This document shows, piece by piece, positions 38,144 to 48,313 of a stretch of 64,000 nucleotides of DNA. The stretch is from Gammaproteobacteria bacterium. Lineage in GTDB: Bacteria; Pseudomonadota; Gammaproteobacteria; Coxiellales; Coxiellaceae. Both the position numbers and the translations under genes were made by a program. The stretch is taken from contig JAPLRF010000029.1 in NCBI GenBank assembly GCA_026399315.1, positions 19,270-83,269 of the forward strand. Reading direction: 5' to 3'. The notes under the pieces were generated by a model. The model was not told the DNA's origin and searched no databases. It saw only the letters and a list, made by a program, of their open reading frames with translations. Every line of letters starts with the position of its first letter. The stretch's first letter is position 1.

Positions 38144-39991
38144 TCACGCTGCCGTAGGCGCTGTGTATTCCTGAATCGCAATTCCCAACGCACCCGGTCC
38201 AGCATGCACAGCCAAACTCGCGCAACAGGGTAATATATAAATCTCATCAATTTGGTCTGCAAATTGTTGCTTTATGAGCGTTGCCAGTTTGTAAGCCTCG
38301 GTTTCTAAATCAGCATGCACCACTGAAAAACGATATTTTTTATTCGGATCAATTCTGTTCTTCATGAATTTAAATAATTTACAGGATAGGTTTTTTCTGC
38401 CGAACAGCAATCGATGGGGTTTGACCTTCCCTTCATTGTTGACGGTAACAAGCGGTGTTAATTTGAAGAAATCCATAAAATATTTTAATTTAATGGGTAG
38501 ACGACCGCCGTGAACTAGAAAATCAAGCTGGGTAATAGCGGCGTAAAATTCTGTTTTATAAATAATATCGTTTGTCATTTTGACAATATCATCATGTGAG
38601 CGACCTGCAAGAGAAGCTTCGGCCGCATATAATGCAATTAAGCCTTGCCCAGCAGATACATTTAATGTGTCTATGACAGTAATTTGTGTTTGTTCTTTTA
38701 ATTTCTCGGATGCCTTTTCTGATGCGCTGAGTGTTCCGCTAACAGAGCGTGGAACATGTAGCGCAATAATGGCGTCAAAATGCGTCGAGAGATATTGATA
38801 TTGTCGATGAAAATCACCAAAGCTCGGCTGAGAAGTTGTCGGATGAGCTGATTTACTTTTTAGCGCTTGATGAAATTCTTCGGAGGTCATCGACACTTTA
38901 TCAAGATAGGTTTGTTGACCAAAATTAATTAAAATAGGCACAACGTGAATATTATATTTTGAAATAACCTCAGACGGCAAATCCGCTGCGGAATCGGTTA
39001 ATATCGCCACCGTACTTTTTCGATTGGCGTAGGATTTTTGTTGCTTGATCATGTCATCGGCTTTTTCACCAGATGTATCGCCGTATTCTCGACAAACTGA
39101 AAACACTGCGCCAGGATCATTTGTGTGAATATGAATTTTTGTTTTAATGCCAGAGCCAGCAACAATTAAACTTTCACCGATTTCATCTAGTCTTTGGCGT
39201 AATTCATCTTGGTCGATTAATTTGTCACCACATTTATTGATTAAGCATTCCGTGCAAAAACGGAAGCGTTCATCGATTTCGTGCACCATTTCGTCATGTG
39301 ATTCAATGATCGGAATTTGCACTAAATCTTCTTGTAATTGCTTGATAGAACCGTTGACGACAAATTGATAAATACCATTTAAAAACTCGACAAAGCCTTG
39401 TGCACCCGCATCAACAACACCGGCATTTTTTAATTCCTTTAATTGCATCGTGGTATGTTGCAATGCTTTTTTTGCGCGTTGAATACCGCAATATAATAAA
39501 TCAACAAAATCTAGCTCATTATTTTCCAATTGTTGATGTGTAATTTCATCTGAAAAATCTCTTAAGATAGTGAGAATGGTACCTTCTTTCGGTTGTGATA
39601 ATGCTTTGTGTGCATAATTCACCGCTGTTGCAATGGCAGCAACAAAATTTTTAGTCGTCATAACTTTGTTGACTGTTTTTGCGCCTTCACTTAAGCCTTG
39701 AAAAAATTGCGCCAGGATTGCGCCAGAGTTGCCGCGTGCGCCGTTTAGCGCTGAGTTCGCAACGGACTCTAGTAATTCATGAATGGTAATGCTGCGACGC
39801 GCATAGGTGCCTTCTAAAATTGCATTTAAAGTAAGCGCCATATTGGTGCCCGTGTCACGATCCGGAACGGGAAAGACATTGATGCTGTTCAAGTATTCTT
39901 GCTTGGAAATCACTTGGCGAATGCCAGCCACAATCGCACGATAGAGACGTGTTCCATCTAGATAAATAATCTTTGAGCTATGTACTGTCAT
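38144..39991 (-). CDS. DAK2-DegV fusion protein (fatty-acid-kinase-like)
   Basis: About 615 residues. The N-terminal DAK2/DhaL-type nucleotide-binding domain has NVFPVPDRDTGTNMALTLNA and NGARGNSGAILAQFFQGLSE (residues about 40-115). A middle Cys-bearing FakA-like region (RFCTECLINKCGDKL) follows. The C-terminal DegV (EDD) fatty-acid-binding domain has AILTDSAADLPSE and HPTTSQPSFGDF, then FLVHGGRLP. Start at 39991 is chosen because GGAGG lies ten bases upstream. In Gram-positives FakA and FakB are separate proteins that phosphorylate fatty acids; here they are fused. Divergent from sixA. Confidence 0.88.
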   Translation of the reverse strand: MTVHSSKIIYLDGTRLYRAIVAGIRQVISKQEYLNSINVFPVPDRDTGTNMALTLNAILEGTYARRSITIHELLESVANSALNGARGNSGAILAQFFQGLSEGAKTVNKVMTTKNFVAAIATAVNYAHKALSQPKEGTILTILRDFSDEITHQQLENNELDFVDLLYCGIQRAKKALQHTTMQLKELKNAGVVDAGAQGFVEFLNGIYQFVVNGSIKQLQEDLVQIPIIESHDEMVHEIDERFRFCTECLINKCGDKLIDQDELRQRLDEIGESLIVAGSGIKTKIHIHTNDPGAVFSVCREYGDTSGEKADDMIKQQKSYANRKSTVAILTDSAADLPSEVISKYNIHVVPILINFGQQTYLDKVSMTSEEFHQALKSKSAHPTTSQPSFGDFHRQYQYLSTHFDAIIALHVPRSVSGTLSASEKASEKLKEQTQITVIDTLNVSAGQGLIALYAAEASLAGRSHDDIVKMTNDIIYKTEFYAAITQLDFLVHGGRLPIKLKYFMDFFKLTPLVTVNNEGKVKPHRLLFGRKNLSCKLFKFMKNRIDPNKKYRFSVVHADLETEAYKLATLIKQQFADQIDEIYILPCCASLAVHAGPGALGIAIQEYTAPTAA

Positions 39992-40092
39992 CGAACACAT
40001 GCCTCCGTTCAGTTTTCAGAAGTGAGGCATGATAACATGAAGTTTTGCCAGTGTCAGTGGCAGCGACAATGTGACTAAATTGGGAGAGTTCA

Positions 40093-40524
40093 GTGAAATT
40101 ATATTGTATGCGGCATGGTGAAGCCGTTGCAGTGCCGTTGGGTGCTGAGCGATGTTTAACGGAACAAGGGGAGAAAGCCGTGCAAAAGGTTGCCGAGTAC
40201 CTAGCGAAGATTCAAGCACCTATCGCTCACATTATTCACAGCGATACACTACGAACAAAACAAACGGCAGAGGTTGTCGCCAATCATTTGAAGATTTTAA
40301 ATATGAGCACAATGCCCATTCTGCTGGGTGAAAATTCAGAGATTGATATGTTATGCGATATGTTGCCTGCATGGGATGACAATACATTGCTGGTTGGCCA
40401 TTTTCCCTTTATGACCCGTTTGGTAAAAGTATTGGCGAATGCGGATGTGAAATTCAAAACAGCAACGATTGTGTGTTTGCAGCGTGAGAATAATAACCGG
40501 TGGACTGCTGAGTGGGTTTATTAG
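40093..40524 (+). CDS. sixA: Phosphohistidine phosphatase SixA
   Basis: Histidine-phosphatase-superfamily enzyme that removes phosphate from histidine phosphotransfer proteins. The N-terminus MKLYCMRHGEAV carries the RHG catalytic motif; HSDTLRTKQTAEVV and LLVGHFPFMTRLV (second His) are conserved. 143 residues (E. coli 161). A GTG start with GGGAGAG seven bases before it fits better than any ATG. Divergent from the DAK2-DegV gene. Confidence 0.9.
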   Translation: MKLYCMRHGEAVAVPLGAERCLTEQGEKAVQKVAEYLAKIQAPIAHIIHSDTLRTKQTAEVVANHLKILNMSTMPILLGENSEIDMLCDMLPAWDDNTLLVGHFPFMTRLVKVLANADVKFKTATIVCLQRENNNRWTAEWVY

Positions 40525-40595
40525 CAACAGCGCTTCCGCGAATCTTGTAACACAACACGGTATTGTGAAATCCCTGGCTTGCAATACAATGCATT

Positions 40596-40985
40596 ATGCA
40601 AAACACATTTACGCCAGCAACATCCAAACTACGGTTAATATATTTAATTTTAACGCATTTATTTGCAATGTCTTGCGTGTGTTCACTCACGCTGCCGCCT
40701 GAGCTCTCGATTTTTTTTATTTTTTCTTTTTCATATTATCTGACCGCTAAAGAAAGAATAATTTGGTTACGGCATGATAAAAAAACAGAATGGGCGCTGC
40801 AATTTTCCGATACTGAATACGCCATTTTATTGGGTTCCAGTATTATGCTGCCACATTTGTTGATTTTGAATTTTAAATTGCTCGGTGATTCAAAGCGAAA
40901 AACAATCATCTTGTTTTCAGATTGTTTTTCACGCGATGAATTTAGTGCTTTAAGGCGCTGCGTGCGGATGGGCTATTTGGCATAA
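40596..40985 (+). CDS. Small membrane protein resembling YgfX/CptA
   Basis: 129 residues with two membrane segments (LRLIYLILTHLFAMSCVCSL and LSIFFIFSFSYYL) followed by a soluble beta-rich part (WALQFSDTEYAILLGSSIML) and the ending FSRDEFSALRRCVRMG. This pattern, particularly the closing D.F..LRR..R, is that of YgfX (CptA), a membrane protein paired with SdhE/CptB in E. coli. No sdhE gene is adjacent. It overlaps the convergent peptidase by 13 bases. The assignment is from the profile of the family and moderately sure. Confidence 0.6.
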   Translation: MQNTFTPATSKLRLIYLILTHLFAMSCVCSLTLPPELSIFFIFSFSYYLTAKERIIWLRHDKKTEWALQFSDTEYAILLGSSIMLPHLLILNFKLLGDSKRKTIILFSDCFSRDEFSALRRCVRMGYLA

Positions 40986-42394
40986 TGTGCTGCAATTAAT
41001 GATGCCACACACCCTGTTAATTTTTTCACATAATCGATATGCAAAAATTCATTTGGCCCATGCGCATTAGATTGAGGGCCAAGCACGCCGGTAATTAAAT
41101 ATTGCGCTTTCGGAAACATTTCGCCGAGCATGCCCATAAAGGGAATAGATGCGCCAATGCCGATATACGCCGCCTTTTTTCCATAAAATAATTCAGAGGC
41201 ATCATCATTTGCTTTTGCTAACCAAGGTGCTAATTCAGGTGAATTCCAACCGGCGCCATGATCTTCGGCTTCGTAATGCACTTTTGCATTGAATGGCGGA
41301 TCCACTTCTAATATCTTTTTTAATGCAGCGCTTGCCTTTTTTACATCACAAGTCGGCGGCACACGCATGGATAATTTAACGGAAAGTGAAGGCAAAGTTA
41401 CATTGCCTGCATTTTCAATGGCAGGCACACCATCCATGCCCACTAATGACAATGCCGGTTCCCATGTGCGATTTAAAATAATATCAACAGGGTCGTGACA
41501 CAAAGGTTGAACACCTTCTAAGAAAGGAATTCGTTTAATGATATCTCCACCCAATGTGTTTGCGGCTTCACGAATTTGCGCAAGACGATCGGCTGGAATT
41601 TTCACGCGAAGTTCATCAATGCCAATTTTTCCATTATTCGGGTCTTCAATGCGATCAAGCAATAATCTCAAAATATGAAATACGGATGGCACAACGCCGC
41701 TGTTAATGCCAGAGTGAATGCCATTTTCCAAAGTGTCAATTTTTAATGTGCCGCCAATTAATCCGCGTAATGAAGTGGTTCCCCATAATTGTTCATAATT
41801 GCCACTTTCTGAATCTAAACAAATAATTAAATCAGGGCTGCCCATTTGTTCTTTAATCAATTCTAAATAAGGCGGTAAATCAACACTGCCACTTTCTTCG
41901 GACGCTTCAATTAATACGACGCAACGCGCGTGCGGGATAGACAATGATTGTAAATGCGCAATGGCAGTGAGTGCGGAAAACACAGCATACCCATCATCTG
42001 CGCCGCCACGACCATATAATTTCCCGTCTTTTAGAACCGGTTTCCACGGACCCAAATCATCATGCCAGCCGACCATTTCGGGCTGCTTATCCATGTGACC
42101 ATATAATAAAATGGTTTCTTCAGAATCACCCGGAATATCAATTAATAAAACAGGTGTGCGATTTTCGATTTTCAGTAATTCAATTTTCATATTTTTGATG
42201 GTTTGTTTTTCACACCAATCTTTAATTAACATCATTGCTTCAGACATGTAGCCATTCGCTTCCCAGTTTCGATCAAACATAGGGGATTTATTCGGAATGC
42301 GAATATAGTTTTCCAATTGCGGGATAATGTCTGCATCCCACTTTTCGCTGATTAGATTGAAATTGTCTTTTATTTTTTGCTGAATGCCTGACAT
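40973..42394 (-). CDS. M20-family metallopeptidase
   Basis: Di-zinc dipeptidase of the carnosinase/ArgE/DapE superfamily. Metal site 1 is LLYGHMDKQPEM, bridging Asp in GRGGADDGYAVFSAL, catalytic Glu pair in LIEASEESGSVDLP; the later His is in GPQSNAHGPNEFLH. The dimerisation lid lies between residues about 215 and 360. 473 residues from 42394, chosen for the AGGAAA before it; a reading from 42418 lacks such a site. Length and motifs are closest to the cytosolic non-specific dipeptidase group; substrate unknown. Confidence 0.9.
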   Translation of the reverse strand: MSGIQQKIKDNFNLISEKWDADIIPQLENYIRIPNKSPMFDRNWEANGYMSEAMMLIKDWCEKQTIKNMKIELLKIENRTPVLLIDIPGDSEETILLYGHMDKQPEMVGWHDDLGPWKPVLKDGKLYGRGGADDGYAVFSALTAIAHLQSLSIPHARCVVLIEASEESGSVDLPPYLELIKEQMGSPDLIICLDSESGNYEQLWGTTSLRGLIGGTLKIDTLENGIHSGINSGVVPSVFHILRLLLDRIEDPNNGKIGIDELRVKIPADRLAQIREAANTLGGDIIKRIPFLEGVQPLCHDPVDIILNRTWEPALSLVGMDGVPAIENAGNVTLPSLSVKLSMRVPPTCDVKKASAALKKILEVDPPFNAKVHYEAEDHGAGWNSPELAPWLAKANDDASELFYGKKAAYIGIGASIPFMGMLGEMFPKAQYLITGVLGPQSNAHGPNEFLHIDYVKKLTGCVASLIAAHYAK

Positions 42395-42503
42395 GTTGTT
42401 TTCCTGCAAGTGTTGCACATAAAAATCCAGGGTAAACTAACGCAGGTAAGAGTGCCAGTGCATTTAGCAAAAAGTGACGATGAGGGTGTTGAAGCGCAAA
42501 GCA

Positions 42504-42588
42504 CGTATCCGCCCTAAATTTTAGGGTGATGCAAATGTTATTGCTGTTGCAAGAAGTTATCGGGGATCTGCTGTCAGGGATCAATCAG
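42504..42588 (+). repeat. Dispersed 85-base element (GGGATC family)
   Basis: CGTATCCGCCCTAAATTTTA, then GGGTGATG, TTATTGCTGTTGCAAGAAGT and GGGGATCTGCTGTCAGGGAT. Third member of the family with 34542 and 37843. Confidence 0.8.
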
Positions 42589-42612
42589 CCGTAGCACATT
42601 CATAATTCCTTA

Positions 42613-42721
42613 TTGCTTTGTTTCCGTTCGCTCAATATTCGAATTAGGGTGATGTTCGGAAGGACGCCGTAAACCCATCCTTGGGGACTCGAGATTGGCA
42701 TCCATGCCAATCACGCCTTCC
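42613..42721 (+). repeat. Left arm of inverted repeats around the desaturase gene
   Basis: TTGCTTTGTTTCCGTTCG (42613-42630), 27 bases, then the 64-base palindromic unit 42658-42721 beginning GGAAGGACGCCGTAAACCCA. It pairs with 43813-43921 in inverted orientation. A second partial copy of the outer part follows at 42762-42800 (TTGCTTTGCTTCCGTTC). Confidence 0.85.
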
Positions 42722-42906
42722 TCACATCCCCCGTAATTCTCATATCCGCTCACTACATCATTGCTTTGCTTCCGTTCACTTCACGTTCGGATTAGGTTGA
42801 TAGCCCTAGTTTGAGCGTGCAAATCATGCTTTATCCACTTGGTTTGACGAGTCTATCTTGTTATTGTAACGGCATGATGATTTCTTCGTATTTGAAAAGG
42901 GTTTAA

Positions 42907-43701
42907 ATGATGGATTATCGAGCAATAAATACAGCGGGTGGTTTTATAAGGAAATTGGCTGTCAAAAAGCAAGATTGTCGTGAAAATTGCGCCCTCAAGG
43001 CCATAGAGTATAAAGTGGCGATAGAGAAATATCATCATCATTCAGTTTACCGAAGGCTGGAAATTTTAACCTCTGTCATTGTCATTGCTTTACAAATTTT
43101 CAGTATCATTATGTTGTCTTTTCAGCACCATCCAACCAATTTTATTGAAATAATAATGGCAGTCCTAGCTGCTTATGTGGCAACTGATTTTATCAATGGC
43201 CTTGTTCATATGATTATTGATAATAGTACAAATTACACATCGATTATCGGCCCGTTTGTTGCAGCATTTCACCTGCATCATGCTAAGTTAATGTATAAAA
43301 ATGATAACCCGCTAATGGTATATTTTTACGAATCAGGCCATAAGTTTTGGTTGGTTCTTTATTTGCTGGCTATTTTTACCCTGCAGTGTTTTTTCAATTT
43401 AAATTTCAGTGTTAATTTATTTTTAGTTACCACTGGATTACTTTCATCTGTCGCTGAGCTATCGCATTTTTGGTGCCATAATATAACGCAGTGTAATGCG
43501 ATCATTCGTTTTTTACAAAAATACCACATACTGCTTTCAATGAAACATCATCGATTTCATCATTGCAACGACAACACGCATTATGCGTTTTTGAATGGCA
43601 TGACAGATGGCGTTTTAAACGTCGTTGCGGATGTTTTCTATAAAGGGTATAAAAATCGTTCCGATCAGCATGTGATGCTTTTTCACAGTAATCAAAAATA
43701 A
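42907..43701 (+). CDS. CarF/TMEM189-type lipid desaturase (putative plasmanylethanolamine desaturase)
   Basis: 264 residues. Two membrane segments (EILTSVIVIALQIFSIIMLS; TNFIEIIMAVLAAYVATDFI) lead into the His-rich desaturase core: DFINGLVHMIID, FHLHHAK, ESGHKFW, AELSHFWCHN and SMKHHRFHHCNDNTHYAFLN with NGMTDGVLN. This order is that of the Kua/TMEM189 B-domain family, whose characterised members (CarF, PEDS1) introduce the vinyl-ether bond of plasmalogens. The N-terminal 60 residues are not conserved in what I know. Flanked on both sides by inverted repeats and AT-rich; no ether-lipid synthesis gene is nearby. The reaction here is inference from family. Confidence 0.75.
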   Translation: MMDYRAINTAGGFIRKLAVKKQDCRENCALKAIEYKVAIEKYHHHSVYRRLEILTSVIVIALQIFSIIMLSFQHHPTNFIEIIMAVLAAYVATDFINGLVHMIIDNSTNYTSIIGPFVAAFHLHHAKLMYKNDNPLMVYFYESGHKFWLVLYLLAIFTLQCFFNLNFSVNLFLVTTGLLSSVAELSHFWCHNITQCNAIIRFLQKYHILLSMKHHRFHHCNDNTHYAFLNGMTDGVLNVVADVFYKGYKNRSDQHVMLFHSNQK

Positions 43702-43812
43702 CGGGGACTGCGTCGGAAGGTGCAGAAAGCCGTAGGGCTCCCGCATTAAAATTTGAGCAACTTAAACATCAAACGTAAGAAATAAAACAATAATGAATGA
43801 TAAATTGTCTTT

Positions 43813-43921
43813 GGAAAGCGTGATTAGCATGGATGCTAATCTCGAGTCCCCATGGACGGGTTCACGACGTCTTTCCAAACACACTCCTCACCTGAGTACT
43901 AAACGAACGGAAACAAAGCGA
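43813..43921 (-). repeat. Right arm of inverted repeats around the desaturase gene
   Basis: 64-base unit 43813-43876 (GGAAAGCGTGATTAGCATGG...) then 27 bases and CGAACGGAAACAAAGCG (43904-43920). The layout mirrors 42613-42721 exactly, spacer length included. No clear target duplication outside. Confidence 0.85.
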
Positions 43922-43941
43922 TAACATTATATTTTGTTTAA

Positions 43942-45690
<1,749 letters not shown>

Positions 45691-45691
45691 T

Positions 45692-46498
45692 ATGCAATTA
45701 ACACATTTTACGGCGGATAATAACCAAGCTTTTTTTCTTATCGCGGGTCCCTGCGTGATTGAATCTGAAGCGCTTGTGATGGATGTTGCGGGTCAATTAA
45801 AAGAAATGACCGATGAATTAAATATTAATTTTATTTTTAAATCTTCTTTTGATAAAGCGAATCGCACATCACATTCGAGTTTTCGCGGCCCAGGAATTGA
45901 AAAGGGTTTGCAGATTTTAGAAAAATTAAAAAAACAAATCGGCGTACCTGTTTTGACGGATGTGCATGAAGACACGCCACTGCATGAAGTTTCAAAAGTA
46001 GTCGATGTATTGCAAACACCGGCATTTTTATGCAGACAAACCAATTTCATTCAAAATGTGATGAAATGCGGCTTGCCGGTGAATATTAAAAAAGGGCAAT
46101 TTTTATCGCCGTGGGAAATGAAGAATGTCATTGAGAAAGCAAAAGCAACAGGTAATGACAAAGTGATGGTGTGCGAACGCGGTGTATCATTTGGTTATAA
46201 TAATTTAGTTTCAGATATGCGCTCGCTTGCGATTATGAAAGAATTTAATTGCCCTGTGGTTTTTGATGCAACGCATTCAGTGCAATTACCGGGCGGTTTG
46301 GGTGGCTCAAGTGGCGGCCAACGTGAATTTGTGCCTGTGCTTGCGCGCGCTGCCGTTGCAGTGGGTATTGCAGGGTTGTTTATGGAAACGCATCCGAACC
46401 CTGATCAAGCCTTGAGTGATCCTGCGACATCGTGGCCGCTGGCGAAGATGAAAGAATTGCTGGTCATGTTAAAAAATATTGACAGGGTTGTTAAATAG
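45692..46498 (+). CDS. kdsA: 3-deoxy-D-manno-octulosonate 8-phosphate synthase
   Basis: Condenses PEP with arabinose 5-phosphate for the Kdo of lipopolysaccharide. [53 protein letters not shown] and [13 protein letters not shown] are the family blocks. 268 residues. Cotranscribed with pyrG (one base between). Its presence implies Kdo-containing LPS, consistent with lpxC downstream. Confidence 0.97.
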   Translation: MQLTHFTADNNQAFFLIAGPCVIESEALVMDVAGQLKEMTDELNINFIFKSSFDKANRTSHSSFRGPGIEKGLQILEKLKKQIGVPVLTDVHEDTPLHEVSKVVDVLQTPAFLCRQTNFIQNVMKCGLPVNIKKGQFLSPWEMKNVIEKAKATGNDKVMVCERGVSFGYNNLVSDMRSLAIMKEFNCPVVFDATHSVQLPGGLGGSSGGQREFVPVLARAAVAVGIAGLFMETHPNPDQALSDPATSWPLAKMKELLVMLKNIDRVVK

Positions 46499-46696
46499 CT
46501 ACTTGACGGTCCCTGCTGCTACGGCTTGAACGCAATGCACTATACCTTTATCGATCGCGCTGAACCCTAGCATTTTGATTGTTTAACGGCTGAATTTCGG
46601 TTTAATCTTTTCAGGTCGGCTAATTTATTGATTTAGGGCGTAGGTGCGTTAGCTGTAGGAAAAATCAGAACATCGAGTCTAAAGGAAAAAATTGTG

Positions 46697-46769
46697 CGTC
46701 CCCGAGGGGATTCGAACCCCTGTTCTCGCCGTGAAAGGGCGGTATCCTAGGCCTCTAGATGACGGGGAC
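46697..46769 (-). tRNA. tRNA-Glu (anticodon TTC)
   Basis: 73 bases reading GTCCCCGTCATCTAGAGGCC at the 5' end; anticodon arm CCGCCCTTTCACGGCG with TTC; T arm AGGGGTTCGAATCCCCT; acceptor pairing GTCCCCG/CGGGGAC. The 3' CCA is not encoded. Substrate of gltX. Confidence 0.96.
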
Positions 46770-46847
46770 TTAAGGAAGGGAAATTCTATGGGTCAAAGCC
46801 CATTATGTCAAGCCGAATAGCAGACTTCTTTTCAATTAATGACTATT

Positions 46848-47516
46848 TTAGGATGAAATCTGATGGCTTTTCAGCCAATTTAAAATTTCTATTGGGGAAT
46901 GCATTATCCAGTCCGCATTCCAGGCGGCAAAATCAACATCTGGCGGATAATAACCGTAAGTCACACCAATACTTTTCATACCCGCCGCTTTCGCCGTGAT
47001 AATGTCCGTTTGTAAATCACCCACATAAACTGCATTCGCCGGATTTATCTCCGCATGTCGACAGGCATGCCATAGCGGCTCAGGATGCGGTTTACATTGG
47101 GCCAGGGTATCCCCTGAAATAATACACGCTGCGCGCTTATCAAGCCCAAAGTGCGTCACAATCGGTTGTGTTAGCCAGGCAGGCTTGTTAGTGATAATTC
47201 CCCAAGGCGTTTTTTCCGCATCTAAATGATCCAGCAGTAATTCCATGCCAGAGAAAAAAACAGTTTCCTTTGTTGAATTGTCAGAATAGGTTTTCAAAAA
47301 TTCATTTCGGATCGTTTCGAATTCAGGATGAAATTCATCCATTTGAAACGCAAATGAAATCATTTTCTTACTTTCACCGTAAATACTTTCCCTGAATAAA
47401 TCAAAATCAACAGGCGGTTTATTTCTTTTTTTTAGCATTAAATTAATGGCGTAGGCAAAATCTCGCGCTGTATCGAGCAGCGTGCCGTCGAGGTCGAAAA
47501 ATACCGCATTGATCAT
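46848..47516 (-). CDS. gph: HAD-family phosphoglycolate phosphatase
   Basis: Haloacid-dehalogenase hydrolase. Motif I is FFDLDGTLLDT, motif II IITNKP, motif III CKPHPEPLWHAC and motif IV YVGDLQTDIITAKAAG, with the helical cap between motifs I and II (class C1). The ATG at 47516 lies five bases after GGAG and is preferred to the GTG at 47522. 222 residues. Next to ubiG, as in Legionella and E. coli; in such clusters the enzyme is usually named Gph, although HAD enzymes of this type (MupP) also act on MurNAc 6-phosphate. Confidence 0.88.
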   Translation of the reverse strand: MINAVFFDLDGTLLDTARDFAYAINLMLKKRNKPPVDFDLFRESIYGESKKMISFAFQMDEFHPEFETIRNEFLKTYSDNSTKETVFFSGMELLLDHLDAEKTPWGIITNKPAWLTQPIVTHFGLDKRAACIISGDTLAQCKPHPEPLWHACRHAEINPANAVYVGDLQTDIITAKAAGMKSIGVTYGYYPPDVDFAAWNADWIMHSPIEILNWLKSHQISS

Positions 47517-47536
47517 ACGCACTCCATAACAACACA

Positions 47537-47598
47537 GGGGATCTGAGATCAGGGATCAGCGTCAGAATGTGAACACCGATCCCTGACATCAGATCCCC
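47537..47598. repeat. 62-base palindromic repeat of the GGGATC family
   Basis: Arms GGGGATCTGAGATCAGGGATC and its near complement around a 20-base loop, between gph and ubiG. Same module as 37900-37965. A divergent copy lies at 59330-59390, overlapping the murD end. Confidence 0.85.
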
Positions 47599-47614
47599 AA
47601 TAACGCAACCCCAA

Positions 47615-48313
47615 TCACTTTCTTTGGAAATAAATCAAATAATTCACATCCACCGAATTGGTCAGTTCAAATTTATTTTTGAAAGGGTGATAAGTAATTC
47701 CTTGCATTCCGCGCAACACTAAATTATTTTTTTCGGCCCATCGGGTTAACTCAGAGGGACGAATAAACTCTGAATAATGGTGCGTTCCTTTTGGCAGTAA
47801 ATTTAAAATATATTCCGCACCAACAATTGCCGAGAGAAAAGATTTCAGATTACGGTTAATGGTAGAGAAAAATATATAACCTCCTTTTTTTACCAATTGA
47901 CGCGCCGCTTGAATAATCGCACAAGGATCAGGAACATGTTCTAACATTTCCATACAGGTAATAACATCAAATGCATTTTCATGTGATTGCGCAAAATCTT
48001 CTGTACGCGTTTGCACATAATTAATAGTTAAATGTGATGCCAGCGCATGTTTTTTCGCGGCGGCAATAGCCGCTTCACTCATGTCAATGCCGGTGACAAT
48101 CGCACCAGACTGCGCTAATGATTCCGTGAGGATGCCAGCACCGCAACCAATATCCAATACGTTTTTATCCTGAATTTCCGCGTGTTTTTTAATATAATCC
48201 AAGCGCAAAGGGTTTAACGCATGCAATGGTTTCATGGGGCCATTCGGGTCCCACCATTCACTTGCCAGCGCGCTGAATTTCGCAATTTCATCTGGGTTGA
48301 CATTAATACTCAC
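47615..48313 (-). CDS. ubiG: Ubiquinone O-methyltransferase
   Basis: SAM-dependent enzyme performing both O-methylations of ubiquinone synthesis. [20 protein letters not shown] and [12 protein letters not shown] are the UbiG N-terminus; motif I is [31 protein letters not shown] and [12 protein letters not shown] follow. The GTG at 48313 overlaps the secA stop by four bases (GTGTGAG) and gives 232 residues; an ATG at 48331 inside secA is the alternative. Coupling to secA is likely. Confidence 0.94.
   Translation of the reverse strand: MSINVNPDEIAKFSALASEWWDPNGPMKPLHALNPLRLDYIKKHAEIQDKNVLDIGCGAGILTESLAQSGAIVTGIDMSEAAIAAAKKHALASHLTINYVQTRTEDFAQSHENAFDVITCMEMLEHVPDPCAIIQAARQLVKKGGYIFFSTINRNLKSFLSAIVGAEYILNLLPKGTHHYSEFIRPSELTRWAEKNNLVLRGMQGITYHPFKNKFELTNSVDVNYLIYFQRK

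Noticed and set aside
42613..43921. Complete transposon around the desaturase gene
   Set aside because: No transposase, no clear target duplication, and an extra partial arm copy at 42762; kept only as inverted-repeat-flanked.
46499..46690. Small RNA gene upstream of tRNA-Glu
   Set aside because: No recognisable promoter, terminator or conserved RNA structure seen.
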